DNA from: Roseivirga sp.
Lineage (GTDB): Bacteria; Bacteroidota; Bacteroidia; Cytophagales; Cyclobacteriaceae
Direction of reading: 5' to 3'
Assembly: GCA_029262895.1 (NCBI GenBank)
Contig: JAJCYM010000074.1
Location: 1 to 64,000, forward strand
DNA length: 64,000 nt
Below the pieces are notes generated by a model that saw only the letters and a program-made list of their open reading frames with translations, was not told the origin of the DNA and made no database searches. Made by a program: the position numbers and the translations under genes. Of the stretch, positions 6,628 to 14,926 are shown one piece after another (positions within the stretch are counted from its first letter, which is position 1; every line of letters begins with the position of its first letter).

Positions 6628-9244
6628 GCAAGAATATAAACCCCCGCGTTGGCCCGACAAGTTCCTTGAATGGTATTGCTCCAAGCATTACCTCGAAGAG
6701 GTACAGGGCGATTTGCATGAATGGCACAAGAGGAGGATCCTGAAGTCGGGAAAGTTTAGAGCCAGACTTTTGTACGGGTATGATGTGATCACCTATCTAA
6801 AATTATTCAGAGTCAAAAACTTAAATGATATGGAAAAAAGAAGCAACGTTTTGTTCTTCAGTTATCTCAAAATGGCTGTTAGACAATTCAAACGAAATTT
6901 GGCTTATGCCACAATGAACACACTCGGATTGGCAATTGGCTTGGTCAGCGTTTTGCTCATCTCATTATATATTCTTGAAGAGTTGAGTTATGATCGCTTT
7001 CACGAAAATGGTGATGAGATTTATAGACTTATCAATCATAATCCGGGTTCCGGAAGGCTGGGTGACGCAACTCCTTCACCTTGGAAAAAGAATATGGAGA
7101 TTGCCTTCCCGGAGATTTTGGCTCACACCAGATTAGGACAGGATGTAGTGCTGGTCAATGACGGGGAACGGAATTTTCTTGAGAATGGATTTTATTGGGC
7201 CGATGATAATTTTTTGGAATTCTTCAGTTTCAAGATATTATCCGGTGATCGAACAACTTTGCTCGATGAACCCAATTCCATTGTTCTGACTGAATCAAAG
7301 GCCCTGCGTTATTTCAATCGGTTGGACGTGGTAGGAGAGTTAATGCCAATCAAAGTTTATGATGGCAACAAAGATTTTTTGATGAAGGTGACAGGTGTGA
7401 TTGAAGACATACCTGGAAACTCACATCTCCAATTTGACTTCTTGGGTTCTATGTCGACCACTTCAGAAATGTATGGCCGGTTTGAGCGCATATGGGGTCT
7501 TAATTGGATGCAAGCCTATGTTAGGCTGCCAGAGGATCAGAATGTTGGAGCATTGGAGGCTAAAATGCCAGCGTTTTTTGAAAAATTCAGGGGAGAAGGT
7601 ACATCAGAACATAGCAGCATTGTATTTCAACCCTTGCAGGAAGTTCGGCTTAACTCTCAGAATGTTGAGGGCAAATTAGCCAAGGGTGATAAGGACAACC
7701 TTGTGCTGTTCGGTTTCGTGGCGGTACTTATTTTGATTGCAGCCTCATTTAACTACATCAACCTTACCACCGCAAAATCGACAAGGAGAGGCAGAGAAGT
7801 CGGCATGCGTAAAGTCCTGGGGGCTGGTCGCAAACAGGTGATTAGACAATTTTATGTTGAATGTGCTCTTCAATTGACCCTGGCCTTTGTCATTGCTTTT
7901 GTAGCCGTGATTGGAATTTTGCCTCTTTTTAATTCAGTTGTTGAAAAGAGCATGACCTCCCTGGATTTATTCAGATTACCGGTGATGTTGGTAATGGCTA
8001 GTGTGTTTATCGTGATCCTACTTCTTTCTGGATTTTACCCTGCTTTGGTAATGAATAGGTTCAAACCGGTTGATGTGCTTCGCAGCAATCTGACCAGCGT
8101 GTTGGGGAATCGGTCCTGGCTCAGAAAGGCTCAGGTACTGGTGCAATTTTCGATTGCCACATTTCTTATTTCCAGCACTTTGATTGTAGTGAATCAAATG
8201 AAATTGTTTAATAATCATGACATGGGGTTCAATGCGAAACAGCTCATCAATATTCCGGTTGACGATAGGAATCTACAGGAGCAGTTGATGATTATCAAAG
8301 ACAGAATGCGACAGGTACCAGGTGTGATGGAAGTTACCGCTTCGGGAGAAGCCTTGCCCAGCGCCATGAATAATAAATGGAATTTCGAGTGGGACGGCAA
8401 GTCTGATGAACAAGGTGAGGGCATCTACATGGTGGCTATAGACTATGACTACTTTAAGACGCTCGAAACGGACATTACTTTGGGCCGAAACATATCAGCC
8501 GATTTGCCCACAGATTCAAGCACAGTTTGTCTTATCAATGAGGCCGCTTATGCCCTTACCGGATGGAAAGACATTGAAGGGAAAAAGGTAAAATTTGGAG
8601 GCAATGAAAGGCTTGTGGCCGGTGTCGTAGAGAACTTCAATTATAACTCACTGCATAATAATGTAGCCCCTGCGGCTTACGTGATATTCGGGCCGGGTGC
8701 CAGAGTGAGCCCTGATAACCTTATTTTAAGAATGGACGCTGGCAATCTCTCAACCGCTTTGGACAATTTGGATAATATTTGGAGAGAATTTTCAGAGCAG
8801 CCCTTCAACTTCTCTTTTGTTGACCAGACCTTTGCACGGCTTTATGGAGATGAACAGAAGTTCATGAAAGTATTAATCAGCTTTGCTACGGTGGGCGTTT
8901 TTCTAGGCATTCTTGGCTTGGTGGGTTTAGTATCATTTGTGGCTGAAAGGCGATCCAAGGAAATAAGCATTAGAAAAGTGCTTGGAGCAAGTAGGGGCGA
9001 GGTGCTTAATCAGGTGGCAGGACAGTTTATTCAGATATTTGCCTTGTCGATGTTGATTGCTTTGCCTTTGAGTTGGTTTGCCATGGGGAAATGGCTACAG
9101 GGATTTGCCTATTCTGTCGATCTAACCTGGAAGATTTTTGCGCTGTCTTCGCTTATCGCTTTGGTCATTACAGTGCTAAGCATAGGCACACATGCTTTGA
9201 AAATTGCTTCTGCCAATCCAACAAAGCACTTATCAAGTCAGTAG
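6626..9244 (+). CDS. FtsX-type ABC permease with PadR-linked prefix domain
   Basis: An 872-residue inner-membrane protein made of two MacB-periplasmic/FtsX halves. Residues 1-65 (PPRWPDKFLEWYCSKHYLEEVQGDLHEWHKRR) form a cytoplasmic prefix typical of permeases paired with PadR. The first half has a membrane helix near 95-115, a large periplasmic domain and FtsX helices near 360-480 (RRGREVGMRKVLGAGRKQVI). The second half repeats this (RSKEISIRKVLGASRGEVL, about 770-790). No ATPase gene is adjacent, as is usual for this family, so energy coupling and substrate are unknown. Relatives are loosely linked with export, antimicrobial resistance or envelope stress. Confidence 0.88.
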   Translation: MQEYKPPRWPDKFLEWYCSKHYLEEVQGDLHEWHKRRILKSGKFRARLLYGYDVITYLKLFRVKNLNDMEKRSNVLFFSYLKMAVRQFKRNLAYATMNTLGLAIGLVSVLLISLYILEELSYDRFHENGDEIYRLINHNPGSGRLGDATPSPWKKNMEIAFPEILAHTRLGQDVVLVNDGERNFLENGFYWADDNFLEFFSFKILSGDRTTLLDEPNSIVLTESKALRYFNRLDVVGELMPIKVYDGNKDFLMKVTGVIEDIPGNSHLQFDFLGSMSTTSEMYGRFERIWGLNWMQAYVRLPEDQNVGALEAKMPAFFEKFRGEGTSEHSSIVFQPLQEVRLNSQNVEGKLAKGDKDNLVLFGFVAVLILIAASFNYINLTTAKSTRRGREVGMRKVLGAGRKQVIRQFYVECALQLTLAFVIAFVAVIGILPLFNSVVEKSMTSLDLFRLPVMLVMASVFIVILLLSGFYPALVMNRFKPVDVLRSNLTSVLGNRSWLRKAQVLVQFSIATFLISSTLIVVNQMKLFNNHDMGFNAKQLINIPVDDRNLQEQLMIIKDRMRQVPGVMEVTASGEALPSAMNNKWNFEWDGKSDEQGEGIYMVAIDYDYFKTLETDITLGRNISADLPTDSSTVCLINEAAYALTGWKDIEGKKVKFGGNERLVAGVVENFNYNSLHNNVAPAAYVIFGPGARVSPDNLILRMDAGNLSTALDNLDNIWREFSEQPFNFSFVDQTFARLYGDEQKFMKVLISFATVGVFLGILGLVGLVSFVAERRSKEISIRKVLGASRGEVLNQVAGQFIQIFALSMLIALPLSWFAMGKWLQGFAYSVDLTWKIFALSSLIALVITVLSIGTHALKIASANPTKHLSSQ

Positions 9245-9279
9245 GCAGGATTAGATGTTTTTTTGACAAGTATGAGATT

Positions 9280-9315
9280 CTTCGTTCCTGCTTCAGTGTT
9301 GAACCAGGAACGAAG
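9280..9315. repeat. 10-bp inverted repeat between convergent genes
   Basis: CTTCGTTCCT (9280-9289) pairs perfectly with AGGAACGAAG (9306-9315) across a 16-base loop, between the permease and the convergent SUMF1-like gene. No U-run follows on either strand. The AGGAACGAAGC core also occurs at 5919-5929, which suggests a dispersed repeat; it may still end transcripts from both sides. Confidence 0.6.
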
Positions 9316-9375
9316 CCTCTTGTAGTCAATCCATAATGGTTTAGACAATTCTAAATTGTGCGAACCATCACCAGA

Positions 9376-10209
9376 TTATTTTTCCAGCACCTCCATTACA
9401 TAGCGAAATCCTACATAAGGAGAATAATCGAACCCTTTGAATTCGTCTTCGGCATCTATCCTTATGTAATAACCTGAGCTCCCAAAACTCCCTCCCTTTG
9501 TAGATCCTCTTTCCGCCAGCATTTCTGCAGCATTACCACTAAGGTTATATAATCCAAGTGGTCCATGTAAATGACTATTTACCGCTTGGGTTAGTTTTCG
9601 GCCCTTTTTGCTCTGGTCGAGTTTCTGTAGTTCGATGAAACTCGAATTAGGTTTGTTGATGTCCATTTTGACTTCGGACTGAACTATCGCCCGAAAGTTT
9701 GCGACATACTTTCCTTTGGAATTTTTGGTATAGGGACCACCCCACGGATATATAATATCCCTTTCTCGTCCTCCCTTGGCAATGTCCATCCATTCTTCAC
9801 TTGTGGGAAGTCTGAATTTCACCTTGTTAAACTTTCTCTTCTTGGAAGTATTGTACTGGTCGGTTAGCCATTGGCAAAAATTTATAGCACCATCATAGGT
9901 GATATTGACTACGGGATAATTATCAAAGGCCTGATGGGAGGAATAATATTCAGTGTTTTTCTCAGAAAGGTCAAGGGATTCCCATCCTTGGGACCTTACT
10001 GAAGACGTTTTGATAATTTCTTGCTGGTTATCGTTTTCAGCCCAGCTTAAAAATTTGCGATATTCTGCATTAGTGGTTTCAAACTTGTTCACATAAAATG
10101 TTTCACTAATCTTCACCATTTGTTGCTCCACAAATTTGATAGACACCGGAGTGGTTGGGATTACAAATAGGAATGATGAGATCATCAAAATTGAGGTTAA
10201 GGTTTTCAT
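9376..10209 (-). CDS. SUMF1/FGE-like secreted protein lacking the FGE cysteines
   Basis: A 277-residue protein with a signal peptide (about 1-22) and a formylglycine-generating-enzyme-type domain: FYVNKFETTNAEYRKFL, FRLPTSEEWMDIAKGG, YPWGG, GNAAEM and the closing YVGFRYV are standard landmarks. The catalytic Cys region of genuine FGE is absent: the family GFRC position reads GFRYV, and the only Cys seen is in INFCQWL. It is therefore unlikely to activate the sulfatases at the right end of the window. Related secreted SUMF1 proteins in Bacteroidota include the gliding/T9SS proteins GldJ and GldK, but this is shorter and not clearly either. It stands alone and has its own upstream region. Confidence 0.8.
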   Translation of the reverse strand: MKTLTSILMISSFLFVIPTTPVSIKFVEQQMVKISETFYVNKFETTNAEYRKFLSWAENDNQQEIIKTSSVRSQGWESLDLSEKNTEYYSSHQAFDNYPVVNITYDGAINFCQWLTDQYNTSKKRKFNKVKFRLPTSEEWMDIAKGGRERDIIYPWGGPYTKNSKGKYVANFRAIVQSEVKMDINKPNSSFIELQKLDQSKKGRKLTQAVNSHLHGPLGLYNLSGNAAEMLAERGSTKGGSFGSSGYYIRIDAEDEFKGFDYSPYVGFRYVMEVLEK

Positions 10210-10352
10210 CTTGTCGAAGTTGGTTTTCTGTAAAACGAAATGTTCTACATAATTCTTGTTGATTCCAACATATAATTACGAATCACTCGATCTCCATTCA
10301 TCAAGTTTTTGAAAATAGCTGACGATAAGATGTCATATGGCATCATTCTGGC

Positions 10353-10382
10353 TTTGATAGGAACGCAGAATCCCTATTTTTG
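10353..10382 (+). promoter_or_regulatory. candidate Bacteroidetes-type promoter
   Basis: TTTG at 10353-10356 and TATTTTTG at 10375-10382 are separated by 18 bases, which fits the -33 TTTG and -7 TAnnTTTG signature of the primary sigma factor in Bacteroidota. It is about 30 bases upstream of the symporter ATG. Confidence 0.5.
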
Positions 10383-10411
10383 TGCCTTTCTAAAAACCCA
10401 TAGCAGTTGAT

Positions 10412-12115
10412 ATGCAGCAATTAAACGATTTCCTTTCCCTTATTGATAGTTACATCGGAAGTGCAGGATGGTTCCCTTTTACTTTGTTGGGTGTTGGCTT
10501 GTTCTTCACAATTTATCTCAAGTTTCCACAAATCAGATTTTTCCGATTCGCCATGAAAGTGGTCAAAGGAAAGTTTGATCGAAAAGAGGATGAAGGAGAT
10601 ACCTCACACTTTCAAGCATTGACAACTGCGCTTTCGGGTACTGTGGGTACTGGTAATATTGCCGGTGTTGCCTTTGCTATTCATTTGGGTGGACCGGCCG
10701 CTTTGTTTTGGATGTTGGTTACAGCCGGCATTGGTATGTGTACCAAATTTGTTGAGGTTACGCTTTCACATAAATACAGAGAAAAAGCATCGGACGGTAC
10801 CATGGCCGGAGGGCCGATGTACTATATGAAAAACGCTCGTTTTGACCTTTTTGGGAAACGAGTCAATATGAAGTGGTTGGCAGTAGTCTTTGCCATTGCG
10901 ACTGTACTTTCAGCTTTTGGAACAGGTAGTTTACCTCAAATCAATAGTATCTCTACTTCGATGGAAGCCACCTTTGGCATAGAATTGTGGATTACTGGAG
11001 CAGTGTTAGCCGTACTTCTGGGTATCGTTATCATTGGCGGAATTAAAAGAATTGCAGCCATTACCGAGAAGCTGGTTCCAACCATGGCGATCATTTACTT
11101 TATCGGTTGTTTTGCCGTTATCCTTGCTAATTTGGGCAACATTCTTCCTTCGATAGTCGCAATCTTTGCTGATGTATTCACGGGTTCTGCTGCCACTGGC
11201 GGATTCCTTGGAGCCACATTAGCCTTCGCTTTCGATCGTGGAGTCAACAGAGGTTTGTTCTCAAATGAGGCCGGTCAGGGTAGCGCACCAATTGCCCATG
11301 CTTCTGCTAAGGCACATGAGCCTGTATCCGAAGGCATGGTGGCCATTTTAGAACCTTTCATTGATACGATCATCATTTGTACAATCACAGGTCTCACTTT
11401 GCTTTCTTCCGGAGTTTGGAATGAAAAGCATATAAACAATTTTCAGGATTCCGATATGGAGATATTGGCCGGAACCAATTATACCGATGAGACTGAGGCC
11501 GGTATTACAACGCTTTCCAAGCACATCACCAATATAGAAGAGCAACCACTATATTCCGGTCAATTAGAAGTGAGCAATGGCAAAATCACTTCTGCCGTAT
11601 CGGTTATTCATGCGAGGTCTTTGGCAGAGAATGTTGAGGTACTCAATGAGTCTGATCAGCCCTATACCGGTTCTATTAGTATAGAGAATGGCAAGCCACA
11701 AAACTCCAGTGAAAAGTTTGTAGGACAGTCCCTTGTACATAGTGCCCCTCTGACCACGATTGCCTTTACGAAAGGCTTCTTTGGTGACTATGGCCAGTAC
11801 ATTGTCTCTATTGGTTTGCTGCTATTTGCGTTCAGTACAGCCATTTCCTGGTCATATTATGGAGATAGGGCCATGACTTTCCTTTGGGGCTCGGGATCAG
11901 TGAAGTATTTTAGAATTGTCTATGTCGCGGCCTTTTTTCTGGCTTCGTTTCAGGATACCACAATAATCTGGACACTTTCCGGTATTACCATTGCCCTAAT
12001 GACATTGCCTAACCTTGTCGGTATTTTCTGGCTTCGCAAAGAAATGAAATCGACCATTAGCGATTTTTGGAAGGGCTTCAAAAAGGAATTCCCTGAAGAG
12101 AAGGCGTTGGAGTAG
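10412..12115 (+). CDS. alanine/glycine:cation symporter (AgcS family)
   Basis: A 567-residue inner-membrane transporter that takes up alanine or glycine with Na+ or H+. The family signature is clear near residues 70-95 ([20 protein letters not shown]), followed by [28 protein letters not shown] (about 280-300) and closing helices with [14 protein letters not shown]. Family members are usually about 450-500 residues; this one has an extra hydrophilic loop of roughly 90-100 residues (about 345-440, from [11 protein letters not shown] to GQSLVHSAP) between two late helices. A rho-independent terminator follows, so it is a single-gene unit. Substrate preference cannot be read from sequence. Confidence 0.92.
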   Translation: MQQLNDFLSLIDSYIGSAGWFPFTLLGVGLFFTIYLKFPQIRFFRFAMKVVKGKFDRKEDEGDTSHFQALTTALSGTVGTGNIAGVAFAIHLGGPAALFWMLVTAGIGMCTKFVEVTLSHKYREKASDGTMAGGPMYYMKNARFDLFGKRVNMKWLAVVFAIATVLSAFGTGSLPQINSISTSMEATFGIELWITGAVLAVLLGIVIIGGIKRIAAITEKLVPTMAIIYFIGCFAVILANLGNILPSIVAIFADVFTGSAATGGFLGATLAFAFDRGVNRGLFSNEAGQGSAPIAHASAKAHEPVSEGMVAILEPFIDTIIICTITGLTLLSSGVWNEKHINNFQDSDMEILAGTNYTDETEAGITTLSKHITNIEEQPLYSGQLEVSNGKITSAVSVIHARSLAENVEVLNESDQPYTGSISIENGKPQNSSEKFVGQSLVHSAPLTTIAFTKGFFGDYGQYIVSIGLLLFAFSTAISWSYYGDRAMTFLWGSGSVKYFRIVYVAAFFLASFQDTTIIWTLSGITIALMTLPNLVGIFWLRKEMKSTISDFWKGFKKEFPEEKALE

Positions 12116-12139
12116 AAGTCCACTTTAAATAGAAATTTT

Positions 12140-12168
12140 AAAGTCAGGTTGAAGAGCCTGACTTTTTT
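12140..12168 (+). terminator. rho-independent terminator of symporter gene
   Basis: AAAGTCAGG (12140-12148) pairs with CCTGACTTT (12157-12165) across an eight-base loop and is followed by T residues, 25 bases after the symporter stop. Confidence 0.9.
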
Positions 12169-12183
12169 GGCTTAATTGAAATA

Positions 12184-12594
12184 GTGAACCTACTCCTAAA
12201 TTTGCACTTCATATGCAGAGATTGTAAAGAACGGTGCCCTTCAAAGGTACGGGCCGGAGACAGGTATAGACTGTACAAAAAGCTTGGTATGAACCCGAGT
12301 TTGGAATGTCCGAATTGCGGACATAGGGCTAATTATCATATAAACAGAATTTTTGCCAGAGTCAATTATGGATTGACCTTGTTGATTTATTCGGTGTTTG
12401 GTCTGCTATCATACCTCTTGGGGCACTACTTTTTTGATACTTATTGGCGTGGAAATGTTTTGATAGACGATAGGGTGATAGAGGTTACTTTTGGTGCCCT
12501 GCTGCTCCCAGTAGTTATTGCTGGAGTTTTATGGAAATCACTCAATGATGCCCAGGATTCTTTTAATGCTGGCAGAGTACCTGGAGAGCGCTGA
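12184..12594 (+). CDS. zinc-ribbon, two-helix membrane protein
   Basis: A 136-residue protein of no recognised family. The N-terminal about 50 residues contain two Cys pairs (CRDCKERC from Cys11 and CPNCGHR from Cys42) that look like a zinc ribbon. Two membrane helices follow (about 62-82 and 100-118), and the C-terminus (KSLNDAQDSFNAGRVPGER) is polar. The start is GTG 12184; no in-frame ATG lies near. It may be a small membrane-tethered regulatory or assembly factor, but this is not established. Its TGA abuts the stop of the convergent TfoX gene with no spacer. Confidence 0.65.
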   Translation: MNLLLNLHFICRDCKERCPSKVRAGDRYRLYKKLGMNPSLECPNCGHRANYHINRIFARVNYGLTLLIYSVFGLLSYLLGHYFFDTYWRGNVLIDDRVIEVTFGALLLPVVIAGVLWKSLNDAQDSFNAGRVPGER

Positions 12595-12948
12595 TCACTT
12601 TTTCTTTTTCTTCTTTTTGCTTTTGACAGCAAGTGGATTAAAGTCCAGACATAGCTGTATCCAATATTCCAATTGATCATCAGTATCTATGCCTTCTGCA
12701 TCTACAAAAACGTAGCCCTTCATAGGTCGTCCTGTGAAGTTCATTTCCTTGCAGCCAGGTTTTTGTAGTGACTCCTCATAGAGGTCAGGATTGATGCGAG
12801 CCATAAGCTCATCATGCACTATGCCCAGGCACATTTTGTCATCTACCATATAGCAGAGTCCGCCCATCATTTTCTTTTCCTCGTAAATGGTGCCTTTTTC
12901 CTTAAGAACTCGTCCGATACGATCTGCTAAAAATTCGCTGTATGCCAT
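12595..12948 (-). CDS. TfoX N-terminal domain protein
   Basis: A 117-residue protein matching the TfoX/Sxy N-terminal domain: MAYSEFLADRIGRVL, then KKMMGGLCYMVDDKMCLGIV and RPMKGYVFVDAEGI. In Proteobacteria TfoX is a competence regulator; bacteroidete single-domain relatives are uncharacterised. I start at ATG 12948 rather than TTG 12972. The protein ends in an unusual basic tail (KSKKKKKKK) encoded by an A-rich run, which might aid nucleic-acid binding or be prone to slippage. Its stop is directly joined to the stop of the facing gene (TGA/TCA at 12592-12597). Confidence 0.85.
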   Translation of the reverse strand: MAYSEFLADRIGRVLKEKGTIYEEKKMMGGLCYMVDDKMCLGIVHDELMARINPDLYEESLQKPGCKEMNFTGRPMKGYVFVDAEGIDTDDQLEYWIQLCLDFNPLAVKSKKKKKKK

Positions 12949-13037
12949 TTCTGAACAATTAAGAATTATCAATTTAGAATTAAGAATTAGATTCTCAATC
13001 CACTACTTGACGATATCTCACTTCAGAAAGGGACAAA

Positions 13038-13901
13038 TTAAACCCCGATAATTACTTTCGAAGTAGCAATTCCGGCAAGCATAAACTCACAGAGTGCTTT
13101 TGCCTGTCCTTCCACTGTTGGTATGGCGGCAATGTCTGAAGCCCTTAAGACAGCCCCATTAAAGGGAGAAGAAAGCCACTCGCCATGAGGCAGATCGGGC
13201 ACATTGTCATAGGAATTATCTCCATCTGCCGACCAGGTGGTGATATAATAGTAGGGTTCATCACTGGCTTCGTCATGAATGCCCATTCCTATACTAAAAG
13301 ACTTGGTGGCATTTCCATTCTCATCAAAGGTCATCGGGATATAAGCACCATGGTCAAAATGGTGAGGCCAGGTTCTTACGGTAGAAGCAGTTTTGTATTG
13401 AGCAGCAAAGGCTCTTAGAATCAAGTCGCTGTTTTCCCGGTGTTTAGCTATTTCGGCAAACAACTCTGGATTTTGGAAACTGTAGGTTGCACCATCATCA
13501 GTTGCGTGATGAGGGATATCATAATGGATATCCAACTTCATTTTATCACTATCCACTTCAAATTGGTGGAGATGGATTTTCACCCAATCCAGGATCTGAG
13601 CATTGGTCAATCCCTCCAATCGACAATTGTCAACCTCATTCATGTCTTTATCATACATGAGCAAAGTGAGTTCCTTCGACCTCATGGCAAATCGAAATTT
13701 CCCTTTTGGACTATCCGCCCAATTGCCGGCCAGGACCTCTTGATCGTTGAGCCATTCCAAATTCGTATGACTATCATCAGGTTGGTTTTCAACATAGAAC
13801 TTGCCCACCATGGCAATAAACTGAACTCCACGATGGATGAGGTCGGTGGCAGGAGCCAAGGTTTTTGGATTGAGCGTCAGCAATTTCCAGTTATTCATCA
13901 T
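13038..13901 (-). CDS. DUF5996-like protein
   Basis: A 287-residue probably cytoplasmic protein. It resembles DUF5996 proteins: TRTWPHHFDHG-like histidine motif (TWPHHFDHGAYIP), a SIGMGIHDEASDEPYYYITTW segment that matches the family's GDEGIPEPYFYVTAY, and a closing GEWLSSPFNGAVL. No function is known for the family. I start at ATG 13901, which forms an ATGA overlap with the upstream zinc-ribbon gene; an upstream in-frame ATG at 13952 would overlap much more. It is the last gene of a four-gene operon with SRPBCC and DUF427 proteins. Confidence 0.7.
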   Translation of the reverse strand: MMNNWKLLTLNPKTLAPATDLIHRGVQFIAMVGKFYVENQPDDSHTNLEWLNDQEVLAGNWADSPKGKFRFAMRSKELTLLMYDKDMNEVDNCRLEGLTNAQILDWVKIHLHQFEVDSDKMKLDIHYDIPHHATDDGATYSFQNPELFAEIAKHRENSDLILRAFAAQYKTASTVRTWPHHFDHGAYIPMTFDENGNATKSFSIGMGIHDEASDEPYYYITTWSADGDNSYDNVPDLPHGEWLSSPFNGAVLRASDIAAIPTVEGQAKALCEFMLAGIATSKVIIGV

Positions 13902-14170
13902 AGGCTTATTTCTTTTAAATCTTTGCTGTAGTTTTTTTGGCAAGTAGGACAAACATAGCCTTGTGCATGTTTTTTCAACTGGATGCCGCTTACATGGTTA
14001 ACCACAAAATCCTGAATGAAGGCATGTCGGCTGTTGTTATTATTAACGTCAATTTGCTTGTCCTCCATAAGGTCGATGGCCTTGCCACCATATTCCTGGA
14101 GTCCCCAACAATTTGGGCACACTCCTTCAGGTTTCGGAAGTGGATTCTTTTTCCAATGAAAGAGTCCCAT
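13898..14170 (-). CDS. small zinc-ribbon protein
   Basis: A 90-residue protein with two CxxC pairs, CPNC (about 18-21) and CPTC (about 74-77), probably one zinc site. The middle is polar (DKQIDVNNNNSRHAFIQDF). No enzyme motif is seen. It overlaps DUF427 upstream by one base and the DUF5996-like gene downstream by four bases, so all are translated from one transcript. Confidence 0.75.
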   Translation of the reverse strand: MGLFHWKKNPLPKPEGVCPNCWGLQEYGGKAIDLMEDKQIDVNNNNSRHAFIQDFVVNHVSGIQLKKHAQGYVCPTCQKNYSKDLKEISL

Positions 14171-14451
14171 CAGTTTTCGATTTGAACACCTTTCCAGAAG
14201 GCTACATGATTCTTGATTCCTTTTGCCAACTCTGAAGTTTCAGGATAGTACCAGGCGGCATCTGTATTTTCGCTGCCATTCACTTCCAAACTGTAGTAGC
14301 TGGCCAGGCCTTTCCATGGGCAAGTGGTGTGCGTGTTACTTTCTTTGTAATACTCTTTTTTGATTGAGTCATGTGGGAAATAGTGATTGCCTTCAACCAC
14401 CACTGTTTCATTGCTTTCTGCAATTACTTCTCCGTTCCAAATTGCTTTCAT
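14170..14451 (-). CDS. DUF427 domain protein
   Basis: A 93-residue single-domain DUF427 protein. The family pattern is clear: MKAIWNGEVIAESN, EGNHYFPHDSI, then TTCPWKGLASYYSLEVNG and DAAWYYPETSELAKGIKNHVAF. The CPWKG and AWYYP motifs probably line a pocket. The reaction is unknown; DUF427 proteins are widespread cytoplasmic beta proteins. It is the second gene of the operon, two bases after the SRPBCC gene's end. Confidence 0.92.
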   Translation of the reverse strand: MKAIWNGEVIAESNETVVVEGNHYFPHDSIKKEYYKESNTHTTCPWKGLASYYSLEVNGSENTDAAWYYPETSELAKGIKNHVAFWKGVQIEN

Positions 14452-14452
14452 A

Positions 14453-14902
14453 TTATTCTGTTCTGGTGTTTTCTTCTAAAATTCTCTTGATTTCTTTGAG
14501 GTCCTTTTTATTCGCTTTTCTCATCATTGGAACCATTAATGGCGCCATTAGTTTTGAAAAGCCTTTTGGAAGACCTCTGTTTCTCAAAGTCATTAATGTT
14601 TTTTCCGCCCCAATAGTTTCCCAGGTGTATGTGGTCTCCATGGGGAAGGGTCCATTTGTCGTCTTCATGACCATTTTTTGATGAGGGATTAGCTCCTGAA
14701 CTCCGTAAACATAAGAGAGCTGTTTACCCATGAATTCTGCCTTGAAACCTATTTGAGATCCAATTTGCAGAGGTTTTTCACTGAGCCATTCAGAGGTTTT
14801 TATGTTTACATACCATTCACAAGCGTTGTCAGGATCGGAAGCATATTCATAGACCCTTTCCAAGGGAGCATTTATTTCGATTTCGGTGATTACATCTACC
14901 AT
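14453..14902 (-). CDS. SRPBCC/polyketide cyclase-like protein
   Basis: A 149-residue START-like (SRPBCC) protein: VITEIEINAPLERVYEYASDPDNACEWYVN at the N-terminus is the usual opening, and TYTWETIGAEKTLMTLRNRG and the long C-terminal helix close the helix-grip fold. Such proteins bind hydrophobic ligands. The tail is basic (MMRKANKKDLKEIKRIL). It is the first gene of the operon, 24 bases downstream-facing from malic enzyme's end, so it could be read through from the larger operon upstream. Confidence 0.82.
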   Translation of the reverse strand: MVDVITEIEINAPLERVYEYASDPDNACEWYVNIKTSEWLSEKPLQIGSQIGFKAEFMGKQLSYVYGVQELIPHQKMVMKTTNGPFPMETTYTWETIGAEKTLMTLRNRGLPKGFSKLMAPLMVPMMRKANKKDLKEIKRILEENTRTE

Positions 14903-14926
14903 TGCGAGATTGTTTGTTCGACTCTA

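Noticed and set aside
12957-12992. AATTAAGAATTA direct repeats between two leftward genes
   Set aside because: Short A/T-rich copies; could arise by chance and show no further structure.
13185-13931. Plus-strand frames inside the DUF5996-like gene
   Set aside because: Antisense shadows; the minus-strand gene is part of a tight operon.
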